The notes beneath the pieces were generated by a model. That model made no database searches and had not been told where the DNA came from. It was given only the letters and a program-made list of their open reading frames with translations. This document shows, piece by piece, positions 1-6,121 of a DNA stretch of 19,582 bases. Numbering within the stretch: the first letter of the stretch is position 1; the number at the start of each line of letters is the position of its first letter. The translations under genes were made by a program, and so were the position numbers. Source of the DNA: PHAA01 sp964494735 (lineage in GTDB: Bacteria; Bacillota; Syntrophomonadia; Syntrophomonadales; Syntrophomonadaceae); the NCBI GenBank assembly GCA_964494735.1, contig CAZBSD010000040.1, positions 1 to 19,582 on the forward strand, given 5' to 3'.

Positions 1-666
1 ATCGACAATATATTCCGGTTCGCTCAAGCTGGTAACGAAGTGTCAGCGCTTCTCGGACGTATGCCGTCCGCCGTGGGTTATCAGCCGACATTGGCAACTG
101 ACATGGGCTTACTGCAGGAGAGAATAACCAGTACCCGCAAGGGATCGATTACCTCGGCCCAAGCGGTTTACGTCCCTGCGGACGATTTGACCGACCCTGC
201 GCCGGCGACTACCTTTGCTCACTTGGACGCGACCACCGTTCTATCCCGGGCAATCTCCGAGTTGGGCATATATCCGGCGGTGGATCCGCTGGATTCAACC
301 TCCCGTATCCTCGATCCCCAGATACTGGGTGAGAAGCACTATTTCACCGCCCGTGGTGTGCAGCAGATACTGCAAAGATACAAAGAACTGCAGGACATCA
401 TCGCCATCCTTGGTATGGATGAATTATCTGACGAAGATAAGATCACCGTCGCTAGAGCCCGGAAGATTCAGAGATTCCTGTCCCAGCCATTCCACGTTGC
501 CGAGCAGTTCACCGGCAGCCCAGGCATATATGTAAGAGTCGGGGACACGGTTGAATCGTTCGCCCAGGTTCTGGAAGGCAGACATGATAATCTGTCTGAA
601 GATTCATTCTACATGGTAGGAGATATTGAAACGGCAGTTGCTAAAGCCAGACGATTGGGGGCGTAG
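1..666 (+). CDS. atpD: ATP synthase F1 subunit beta, 3' part
   Basis: Catalytic beta subunit of F1F0 ATP synthase, which makes or hydrolyses ATP on the cytoplasmic side of the membrane. The reading frame is open from base 1, so the gene begins upstream of the window and the P-loop half is missing. The visible 221 residues start with IDNIFRFAQAGNEVSALLGR and continue through SAVGYQPTLATDMG, ERITSTRKGSI, YVPADDLTDPAPATTFAHLD, the DELSDED catch-loop region and RFLSQPFHVAEQFTG. All are highly conserved in bacterial beta subunits and leave no realistic alternative. The stop codon lies 3 bases before the atpC start, as expected for the end of an atp operon. No frameshift is seen. Confidence 0.98.
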   Translation: MDNIFRFAQAGNEVSALLGRMPSAVGYQPTLATDMGLLQERITSTRKGSITSAQAVYVPADDLTDPAPATTFAHLDATTVLSRAISELGIYPAVDPLDSTSRILDPQILGEKHYFTARGVQQILQRYKELQDIIAILGMDELSDEDKITVARARKIQRFLSQPFHVAEQFTGSPGIYVRVGDTVESFAQVLEGRHDNLSEDSFYMVGDIETAVAKARRLGA

Positions 667-669
667 CCC

Positions 670-1077
670 ATGGCCGGAACCTTCACGCTTGAGGTAGTGA
701 CACCTGAGGAACTTCTTTTTAAGGATGAAGTACAGTTTTTGGTTGTACCCGAGACTTATGGTGAACTCGGTGTATTGAGAAATCATGCTCCCATGATCGC
801 TGCTCTGGATGTCGGGGTACTACGTTATACCGATGAGGATGGCAGGATAAAAAGAATGGCCATTAGCGGTGGATTCATGGAAGTAATGAACAATGAAGCT
901 CGAGTTTTGGCTGAAACGGCTGAGCCTGGAGACGATATCGACGTGCTCAGAGCGAAAGCAGCCAAAGAGAGGGCGGAGGCGCGCTTGGCCGCCAAAGCTG
1001 CCGACACCAACCTGGCCCGGGCAGAAGCGGCGCTGCAAAGAGCAATTGCCCGTATTCAGGCTGCCGAATTGAAATAA
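670..1077 (+). CDS. atpC: ATP synthase F1 subunit epsilon
   Basis: Epsilon subunit of the F1 central stalk. It couples rotation to the catalytic head and inhibits ATP hydrolysis. At 135 residues it has the usual length. The N-terminal beta-sandwich is recognisable from FTLEVVTPEELLFKDEV, the PETYGELGVLRNHAPMI segment and ISGGFMEV (about residues 4-80). The C-terminal part (about 88-135) is a charged, Ala/Arg-rich helical hairpin typical of the subunit. The ATG start follows the atpD stop by 3 bases and is preceded by a G-rich stretch at the end of atpD that can serve as ribosome binding site, so translation is probably coupled. A strong terminator follows, so this is the last gene of the atp operon. 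Confidence 0.97.
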   Translation: MAGTFTLEVVTPEELLFKDEVQFLVVPETYGELGVLRNHAPMIAALDVGVLRYTDEDGRIKRMAISGGFMEVMNNEARVLAETAEPGDDIDVLRAKAAKERAEARLAAKAADTNLARAEAALQRAIARIQAAELK

Positions 1078-1111
1078 CTCTAACTAGGTAATCAGCATAG
1101 AAAGAAACCTT

Positions 1112-1140
1112 GCCGGAAGGTATTAAACCTTCCGGCTTTT
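1112..1140 (+). terminator. Rho-independent terminator of the atp operon
   Basis: A perfect 10-bp stem, GCCGGAAGGT (1112-1121) with ACCTTCCGGC (1127-1136), closes a 5-base loop (ATTAA) and is followed by TTTTCTTT. It lies 35 bases after the atpC stop codon. Confidence 0.93.
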
Positions 1141-1145
1141 CTTTG

Positions 1146-1514
1146 TTGAGATTATTCAATTGCTAATTAAAAGGGAGACTGGAATACCTCTCGAATTACC
1201 GATGGGCATCAAACGCTAACGCTCGATACTATCCTATAAGTGCTCAGCGAACGTCGTCAAAGAAGACCAAACCAATATAGCCGGTAACATTTATTGAGCA
1301 TAGGAAAAAGTCATTTGCATGGGTGGGGTTGTCTTGTTTCGTCTCCATATCTACTAATGTGTAATATATCTGTCACGGCTGCGCACCAGGGTTACAACTA
1401 TGGAACAAACAGATTACAAATGTGTCACGCCCCTTCGATTGTCAATCTGCAATATTTCAGTCCAGGTACGAGAATCTGCAGGACTTTGACCAAATGGAGC
1501 GTGCAATTCACAAG
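1146..1514. other. Long intergenic region upstream of the sigma-54 promoter
   Basis: About 370 bases between the atp terminator and the sigma-54 promoter with no convincing gene. Open frames here lack ribosome binding sites and have unlikely composition. The downstream half (from about 1360) carries an 18-base direct repeat and the 11-base palindrome GATTGTCAATC (1437-1447). This is the distance range in which enhancer-binding activators of sigma-54 usually bind. No recognisable riboswitch or small RNA was found. Confidence 0.5.
1362..1431 (+). repeat. Imperfect direct repeat, possible activator sites
   Basis: Two 18-base units at 1362-1379 and 1414-1431 agree at 13 positions and share the exact core TGTCACG (1371-1377 and 1423-1429). 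The offset is 52 bases, close to five helical turns. The cores lie about 90 and 140 bases upstream of the -24 element at 1517. That they bind a sigma-54 activator is inference from position only. Confidence 0.35.
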
Positions 1515-1530
1515 TTGGCACAATAATTGC
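1515..1530 (+). promoter_or_regulatory. Sigma-54 (RpoN/SigL) promoter
   Basis: The sequence TTGGCAC-N5-TTGC matches the sigma-54 consensus TGGCAC-N5-TTGC. The invariant GG (1517-1518) and GC (1529-1530) have the required 12-base offset. Transcription would start near 1541, giving a leader of about 90 bases before the 55-residue ORF at 1631. Promoters of this class need an ATP-hydrolysing enhancer-binding protein. None is encoded in the window. Confidence 0.75.
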
Positions 1531-1630
1531 TTATTCATATAGCTAACAGAAGACGATATGATAACAACCAGTTTGCATGAAATAGACGACAGATGCATGG
1601 GCAATAGCAAACCAAAAGGAGGCGAATACG

Positions 1631-1798
1631 ATGACTACTAAGTTTTTGAATGAAACAAGTTACCAGTTCCGCCCGGAAGATACGAAGCGCAGCAAAATGG
1701 CTGGCATGGAGAATCTGACCATCGAAGTTGGCTTCCTGGGTCTGATGGCCATGTTGCTGATGGGGTTGATTATGATTCTACTGATGGTGTTGAGCTAA
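1631..1798 (+). CDS. Small single-helix membrane protein (55 aa)
   Basis: A short gene with a near-ideal ribosome binding site, AAAAGGAGG (1614-1622), 8 bases before the ATG. The product has a polar, charged N-terminal half (MTTKFLNETSYQFRPEDTK, then RSKMAGMENLTIE) and a C-terminal transmembrane helix at about residues 33-55. That helix is rich in methionine and leucine (GLMAMLLMGLIMILLMVLS) and ends directly at the stop. With no N-terminal signal, it is probably tail-anchored with the N-terminus in the cytoplasm. I do not recognise a family. A sigma-54 promoter lies about 90 bases upstream and a terminator about 55 bases downstream, so it appears to be a monocistronic, activator-dependent unit. 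The function is unknown. Confidence 0.75.
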   Translation: MTTKFLNETSYQFRPEDTKRSKMAGMENLTIEVGFLGLMAMLLMGLIMILLMVLS

Positions 1799-1854
1799 AA
1801 GGGATAAAGTTATAATGTCTATAGCGGGCAAAATGACCGCGAATTCCGAGTCAA

Positions 1855-1897
1855 CGGAGGGTCCGACTGCAGAAGGATTTCTCCGTATTTTCTTTTC
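1855..1897 (+). terminator. Rho-independent terminator after the small membrane protein gene
   Basis: CGGAGGGTCC (1855-1864) pairs with GGATT-T-CTCCG (1875-1885), using two G-U pairs and one bulged T, around a 10-base loop. The run TATTTTCTTTT follows. A smaller hairpin, GCGG/CCGC (1824-1840), lies just upstream. A TATAAT at 1811-1816 could be a -10 element reading into this structure, so a short stable RNA is an alternative. Confidence 0.6.
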
Positions 1898-1931
1898 CAA
1901 CAAATCTTCAGTTTGAGATTCACTTCGATTA

Positions 1932-1956
1932 AAAGAGGCTAAATCATCACCTCTTT
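1932..1956. repeat. 7-bp inverted repeat
   Basis: AAAGAGG (1932-1938) and CCTCTTT (1950-1956) are perfect complements around an 11-base loop. No T-run follows, so it is not a typical terminator. It may be an RNA hairpin or operator in the leader of the AAA+/VWA operon. Confidence 0.4.
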
Positions 1957-2002
1957 CGGGTATGATAGTAGGTGCAATGGGAGAATGTATTATTTTGATC
2001 AT

Positions 2003-2027
2003 TATTTAGGGCTTTCCCGCCTAAATA
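2003..2027. repeat. 8-bp inverted repeat
   Basis: TATTTAGG (2003-2010) and CCTAAATA (2020-2027) are perfect complements around the loop GCTTTCCCG. No terminator T-tract follows. It lies 200 bases upstream of the AAA+ gene. Confidence 0.4.
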
Positions 2028-2226
2028 GGCATTTACGATACAGACAAATACTAATAAATGATCTATTATTATTTCATGAGGGAGGTCGTGCAGGGGAGAT
2101 TCATTAGTATCTATCATGTATTTTCCCCCAGGAGAATGTCTTTAAGAAGTAAAGCGTAAAATCGGTGTACGGCCTTAAAAGTGTAAATGAAAAGTCTGTC
2201 ATATATTATTGCGAGGAGGATTGTGT

Positions 2227-3441
2227 ATGTTAAAGTACTATGCCCAATTGGAGCGCTATGAGGGCAATAAAGCCCTTTTCGATATGATAAAGATGTCAAT
2301 GGTTTCGACCATTGCGGATGAACCATTGCACATTCACGCCGAAGGTTTGCGGGGTACCGGCAAAACCACCATCATGAGAAAGACGCAGGATATACTGCCG
2401 CCTATCATCCGGGTTAAGGGTTGTATCTACAATTGTGATCCCGCCAAGCCGCATTGCCCCAAACACCATCGTATGTCGGCTCAGGAAATAGCTGACATCG
2501 GGATTGAAGCAATCCCCATGCCTTTTGTAGAGATTTCCCATTCTGCCAAAGTAGGGACCGTAGCAGGTAGTATCGACTTGGCCAAACTGACCGATCCAAC
2601 CAAGCCGGAAGCGGGACTCCTGCCCGGGCTCATACCGCAGGCACATCGGGGTATTTTATTTGTGGATGAGATCAACCGGTTGGCCGATACCGCGCCTGAA
2701 ATCACCGACATCCTATTGGACCTGATGGGGACCAAGCCAGGGGTGGTCCAGATCGAAGAAGCGGGATTGCCTGTGGTGTCGGTTAAAGTAAATGTGTCCG
2801 TCTGGGCTGCATCCAATCCTGATGAAGACCCGGGCCCACTGGAGGAAATTCGCCGGCAATTGTCTGATCGCTTCGATATGGTTTGTTATATGGGCAGGCC
2901 AACCTCAATCGATGTCTTGGCTAAAATGCTTAAGGAAAATTTCCATACCACCAGGCTCGAACCGGACCGAGAGCAAGAGAATCTCGAGGCTATAATGAAG
3001 AAGCATGAAGAATATACCCAAACGTTGTTAAAATGGGCCGACATTTACCGGGATTCAGATTTACCTGATTTTGTTCGCAATTATATAGCCCGGCTTTACG
3101 TAAAACACAATCTGGAAAGTATAAGAGCCATTGAGGCTATGCAGCAAGGGGCGGTTCTTTACAGCATCATTAACAGCCGGGACCAAGCCAGTATCAATGA
3201 TGTGGCTCGCATCCTACCTCTGATTTTGAAGCATCGCATGGATGCGGACGGTCTAATCCGGGTGATTAACGATGACAGCAAGGGTGGGTCTATGTTTAGT
3301 TCGGGGGGCAAGAAATCTTCAGATAAAAATGAGTCTACCGAAGATCCTGAGTATTTCAAGAAAGAAGGTCGTCCATTAAAAGACCTTAAACGTAAGGACT
3401 TGATCAATACCGAAAAGTCTATCGACTTTAACCGGGACTAA
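2227..3441 (+). CDS. Magnesium chelatase subunit I-like AAA+ ATPase
   Basis: A 404-residue AAA+ ATPase of the ChlI/BchI (MoxR-related) type. In the known chelatases such subunits form a hexameric ring that drives metal insertion together with D and H subunits. The Walker A motif is GLRGTGKT (residues 40-47), Walker B is ILFVDE (143-148), followed by a sensor-1 region WAASNPDEDPG and an Arg-rich RRQLSDRFD segment. Residues 66-81 hold a cluster C66-x3-C70-x6-C77-x2-H80-H81, a possible metal site. The C-terminus (about 360-404) is charged and probably flexible. The ATG at 2227 is chosen because GAGGAGGA (2213-2220) lies 6 bases upstream; longer TTG starts would overlap that site. The VWA gene follows after 15 bases. 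No H/CobN-like subunit or porphyrin pathway gene is nearby, so the substrate is unknown. Confidence 0.88.
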   Translation: MLKYYAQLERYEGNKALFDMIKMSMVSTIADEPLHIHAEGLRGTGKTTIMRKTQDILPPIIRVKGCIYNCDPAKPHCPKHHRMSAQEIADIGIEAIPMPFVEISHSAKVGTVAGSIDLAKLTDPTKPEAGLLPGLIPQAHRGILFVDEINRLADTAPEITDILLDLMGTKPGVVQIEEAGLPVVSVKVNVSVWAASNPDEDPGPLEEIRRQLSDRFDMVCYMGRPTSIDVLAKMLKENFHTTRLEPDREQENLEAIMKKHEEYTQTLLKWADIYRDSDLPDFVRNYIARLYVKHNLESIRAIEAMQQGAVLYSIINSRDQASINDVARILPLILKHRMDADGLIRVINDDSKGGSMFSSGGKKSSDKNESTEDPEYFKKEGRPLKDLKRKDLINTEKSIDFNRD

Positions 3442-3456
3442 TTTGGAGGCATCCTT

Positions 3457-5217
3457 ATGGAAAGCGGGCAGAGCAGTATCAATAGTGCTACCTCGGTAGC
3501 AAATTACCTGGGTCTGTATCTGGGCCAGGATCAAGGGGTACGGTTGGGTGATAATGTGGTGGTCAGCACCAAGGCTCATCGCCGGATGCCAGAGAAGAAA
3601 ATAAAAGGCCAGGTCGAGATTCTAATTAATTCCGATGCAGGGCAAACCTATCTAAACTATATCGACGCCGACCAAATAGTTCATATAGACGTCTACCATA
3701 TGCCAGGCAACATAGATCCCCAGAAGGTGGCCCTGGCTATTTTTTGGGCGGTTAACGATTATGTTGTGGAAGAAGATTCGCAGCTCAAATACGCTGACGA
3801 TGTGCGTTTTAAATCAGTAGCCGCGTATGTGGAAAAACTTCAGATTACCACCAACTTGGGGCAGGGCTGGCTGTTTGACCTGATGCAAAATGAGATGGAG
3901 CCATATATTGAAGGTGAGGAAGGGCAGGATCATGTCCATATCTTAGCCCGAATAAACCGCCAAAACTATGCCCTCATTTATATAATCGCGGCAGCAGTTG
4001 AAGAGGCCATTTCGCAATCAGGTATCCAATTGGCCGAAGTTCGTAACATAACCCATGGCAAAGAGAAAAAGATATTGGATGACTTCGGCAATTATATCAA
4101 GCTGCCCTGGAAGAAATTCAAAGGAAAAGACGCCATGTTGATGGCTCCGGATGAAAATATCAACCAACTGGTATTAAAGTTGGCGGAAAAATTCGGAGGG
4201 GTGGAGGATATAGAAGAGTGGATGCAGATGTTCTCCACCAATATCTTCAAGAGAAAAGGGGCTGACTTCCAGAAGAAAAAATGGGGCGATGTGGATCATT
4301 ATGTCAAGCAACTGGAAGAAATGGGTCTAATGCAGAAGACTCCATTAGGCCGGATACTGACCAAACAGGGTCTGACGGTCCAGGATTATGTCATAAAACA
4401 CCGGATTGAACTGGAAACTGAGATCCGGCGCAACATCCGCCGTGTTCCCGGGGGGCGTACCTCCCGATTTAGCAAAATTGGGCAATCGAATCAGGACACG
4501 ACTGATGTCCAATTGGTCAACTACAACCGTACTGTCAATAAAAGAGATAACTGGACGGGTAACATGGCCGTGTCCCAGACTGTCGTCCAGGCCAAGAAAA
4601 GCGGTCTGCTGCGTGGTGATCAGCGGTTATCGATCAAGAAACAGGACCTGCATTTTTACGATAAGAAGAGCTATATACCGATAGACATATGTTTGCTGTT
4701 GGATGCCAGCGGTAGTATGGCGGGCGAAAAGAGACAGGCAGCCAGTTTCCTGGCTCAGCACTTGCTCCTCACCGGCAAGGAGCGGGTGGCGGTAGTGACA
4801 TTCCAGGAAAGGACTGCTCGGGTGGTTGCTCCATTTACCCGCAGCCAGAGTGTTTTGACCAAGGGATTGCAAACCATTAATCCGGCGGGAATGACTCCCT
4901 TGGCTAATGGCATTGTGACCGCATTGGATTTGATTAAGAATAGTCGAGTGCGTAATCCCCTGTTGGTTTTGATAACCGATGGAATCCCGAATGCAGCTTT
5001 GTGGACCATGGATGCCCAGGCTGATGCGCTTTCAGCTGCCGCCAACATTCCTGTTGAGAAGATTCGCTTCATATGTATAGGGGTCGAATCAAATGCCAAC
5101 TTCATGGAGAAGCTGGCCAAAACGGGTGAGGGAGCTTTGTATCTGGTCGATGACCTCAACAAAGAGAATCTCATAAACCTGGTCCGTTACGAAAAGAAAA
5201 ACATAGTGAAAAAGTAA
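3457..5217 (+). CDS. VWA-domain protein (magnesium chelatase D-like, without AAA+ domain)
   Basis: A 586-residue protein with a C-terminal von Willebrand A domain from about residue 408. Its metal-ion-dependent adhesion site is complete: DASGS (D416, S418, S420), T480 in GMTPLANGI, and D508 in LITDG. The first 400 residues show no Walker motifs, unlike canonical ChlD, and I do not recognise them. They include a charged region of about 250-330 and an Arg-rich stretch near 318-345. There is no signal peptide or membrane helix, so it should be cytoplasmic. GGAGG (3445-3449) sits 7 bases before the ATG, and the gap to the AAA+ gene is 15 bases, so the two are surely co-transcribed. In chelatase, MoxR and RavA-ViaA systems the VWA partner links the AAA+ ring to its target. 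That role is inferred here and the target is unknown. Confidence 0.87.
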   Translation: MESGQSSINSATSVANYLGLYLGQDQGVRLGDNVVVSTKAHRRMPEKKIKGQVEILINSDAGQTYLNYIDADQIVHIDVYHMPGNIDPQKVALAIFWAVNDYVVEEDSQLKYADDVRFKSVAAYVEKLQITTNLGQGWLFDLMQNEMEPYIEGEEGQDHVHILARINRQNYALIYIIAAAVEEAISQSGIQLAEVRNITHGKEKKILDDFGNYIKLPWKKFKGKDAMLMAPDENINQLVLKLAEKFGGVEDIEEWMQMFSTNIFKRKGADFQKKKWGDVDHYVKQLEEMGLMQKTPLGRILTKQGLTVQDYVIKHRIELETEIRRNIRRVPGGRTSRFSKIGQSNQDTTDVQLVNYNRTVNKRDNWTGNMAVSQTVVQAKKSGLLRGDQRLSIKKQDLHFYDKKSYIPIDICLLLDASGSMAGEKRQAASFLAQHLLLTGKERVAVVTFQERTARVVAPFTRSQSVLTKGLQTINPAGMTPLANGIVTALDLIKNSRVRNPLLVLITDGIPNAALWTMDAQADALSAAANIPVEKIRFICIGVESNANFMEKLAKTGEGALYLVDDLNKENLINLVRYEKKNIVKK

Positions 5218-5243
5218 CATGAATACGTAGGACGGCACGAACC

Positions 5244-5290
5244 ATTATTAGGATTCGGCTAGTGAAAGCAATTGTCAGAATCCTTATAAT
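5244..5290. repeat. 13-bp inverted repeat downstream of the VWA gene
   Basis: ATTATTAGGATTC (5244-5256) and GAATCCTTATAAT (5278-5290) are complementary at 12 of 13 positions, with a 21-base loop. It starts 27 bases after the VWA stop codon. No T-run follows directly; a run of six Ts comes about 18 bases later. It could be an unusual terminator, an RNA-processing hairpin or an operator. Confidence 0.5.
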
Positions 5291-5435
5291 AGGGTTGTGG
5301 GGGTATGCTTTTTTGTACGGCTTAAAGGGTGGTGTAATTAAAAACATTAATCTATAATTAGAGGCATAGTTATTTTGCATAATTATCACAATGATTTTAC
5401 CGGGTGTTTCCAACTGCCAAAGGGAGTATAACTAC

Positions 5436-5555
5436 ATGCAAAATTATGCCATTCATATAGATTTATTCGGACAGTATAATCAAACCTGCTTGGATTTCGC
5501 TTGGGCTCGCAGCAGAACCGATGCCGTCAGCATGGGGGACGTGGAGGCAATATGA
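5436..5555 (+). CDS. Possible 39-aa small protein or leader peptide
   Basis: A 39-codon ORF beginning MQNYAIHIDLFGQYN and ending SMGDVEAI. It has a good ribosome binding site, AAAGGGAG (5419-5426), 9 bases before the ATG, and its TGA overlaps the next start as ATGA (5552-5555). This arrangement suggests translational coupling to the following membrane-protein gene. The peptide is soluble-looking, with one Cys and several aromatic residues, and no family is recognised. An open frame of this length can arise by chance, so the support is the ribosome binding site plus the exact overlap. It could be a true micro-protein or only a leader that delivers ribosomes. Confidence 0.5.
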   Translation: MQNYAIHIDLFGQYNQTCLDFAWARSRTDAVSMGDVEAI

Positions 5556-5758
5556 AATTTGGCCCATTGGAATTATTGGTAGTAGGGGTTCTAACCTACT
5601 ATTTAATCAAGGGGATAATGTTTCTGGGTATGTGGGTCGGATTGGGCCGCATGACCGAGATCGGTAAAGAGCGGGCTGCCAAGCAAGCCGAGGAGAGAAG
5701 GATAAAGCGCGAGAAGAGGGATCAGCGGGCGAGGGAAAACGCCAAACCAAAATACTGA
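5552..5758 (+). CDS. Small membrane protein with basic C-terminal helix (68 aa)
   Basis: The product has an N-terminal transmembrane segment (about residues 7-31, LELLVVGVLTYYLIKGIMFLG) followed by a long, highly charged and probably helical tail rich in Lys, Arg and Glu (about 38-66). The tail is likely cytoplasmic and could bind nucleic acid, a partner or the membrane surface. GGAGG (5543-5547) lies 4 bases upstream of the ATG, rather close, but coupling through the ATGA overlap with the preceding ORF would compensate. A longer frame opening at 5501 has no binding site. It lies 20 bases before the next small membrane protein gene. The family is not recognised. Confidence 0.7.
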   Translation: MKFGPLELLVVGVLTYYLIKGIMFLGMWVGLGRMTEIGKERAAKQAEERRIKREKRDQRARENAKPKY

Positions 5759-5778
5759 GCGGAAGGGATCTGATAATT

Positions 5779-6015
5779 GTGAACAGCCTACAGATCAAGT
5801 TTTTGGTATTCATTACCGTGGTTTTTATTATCACCATGGTGTTTGCCTTCATTATCTACCGCCAATTTAATAAGGTAGGCAAAACTGCTTTGGAAGCCAA
5901 ACAACGTCAACAGGAGTATCAGGACCAGTTGGATGCCCAGAACGAAGGTTTTACCCAGAAGGATTTTGAAGAGTTGACTCCGGATAACCCGAAAGGGAAT
6001 CCCATCGAGAAATAA
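5779..6015 (+). CDS. Small membrane protein with acidic tail (78 aa)
   Basis: The product has one N-terminal transmembrane helix (about residues 6-27, IKFLVFITVVFIITMVFAFI) followed by a polar tail. The tail is Gln/Lys-rich and probably helical at about 36-54, then acidic and proline-containing (GFTQKDFEELTPDNPKGNP). The start is GTG at 5779, with GGAAGGGA (5761-5768) 10 bases upstream. It follows the 68-aa membrane protein closely and is followed by a clear terminator, so the small genes probably form one transcript. In B. subtilis small membrane genes (ywzB, ywmA) also lie between atpC and ywmB, but I cannot claim homology. The function is unknown. Confidence 0.7.
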   Translation: MNSLQIKFLVFITVVFIITMVFAFIIYRQFNKVGKTALEAKQRQQEYQDQLDAQNEGFTQKDFEELTPDNPKGNPIEK

Positions 6016-6030
6016 TTACATAATTCTTTA

Positions 6031-6054
6031 CCTGACAGGGTCAGGTTTTTTTTT
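6031..6054 (+). terminator. Rho-independent terminator after the small-protein cluster
   Basis: CCTGAC (6031-6036) and GTCAGG (6040-6045) form a 6-bp stem with a three-base loop, followed directly by nine Ts. It lies 15 bases after the stop of the 78-aa membrane protein. Confidence 0.88.
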
Positions 6055-6121
6055 GCGGTTTTGGGCATAAACAGTATATCTGTTGGCAAAGCTCATGGTA
6101 AAGTTCTGGGGGGATCTGCCG

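Larger units (their letters stand above)
1898..2212. other. AT-rich leader or intergenic region before the AAA+ gene
   Basis: About 315 bases with no supported gene. It contains two inverted repeats (1932-1956 and 2003-2027, listed separately) and two purine-rich tracts resembling ribosome binding sites (GGGAGG at 2079-2084 and AGGGGAG at 2092-2098) that are not followed by a well-spaced start codon. I could not pick a convincing promoter for the downstream AAA+/VWA operon; several AT-rich hexamers are possible but none has a good partner. Confidence 0.4.

Noticed and set aside
1484..1490. TTTGACC, reading as a CtsR half-site on the minus strand
   Set aside because: No second tandem half-site at the required spacing.
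1294..1542. 82-codon open frame on the plus strand
   Set aside because: No ribosome binding site, composition unlike a protein, and it runs over the sigma-54 promoter and its upstream repeats.
1824..1885. Possible cyclic-di-GMP or other known riboswitch
   Set aside because: GGGCAAAATG superficially resembles the GEMM core, but the conserved tetraloop, receptor and P1 pairing are absent; a terminator explains the main stem.
2076..2159. 27-residue ORF starting at ATG 2076 in the leader of the AAA+ gene
   Set aside because: No Shine-Dalgarno site upstream; the purine tracts lie inside the ORF, not before it.
5171..5413. 80-codon minus-strand frame downstream of the VWA gene
   Set aside because: TTG start without a binding site, overlaps the VWA 3' end and the inverted repeat; likely a chance frame.
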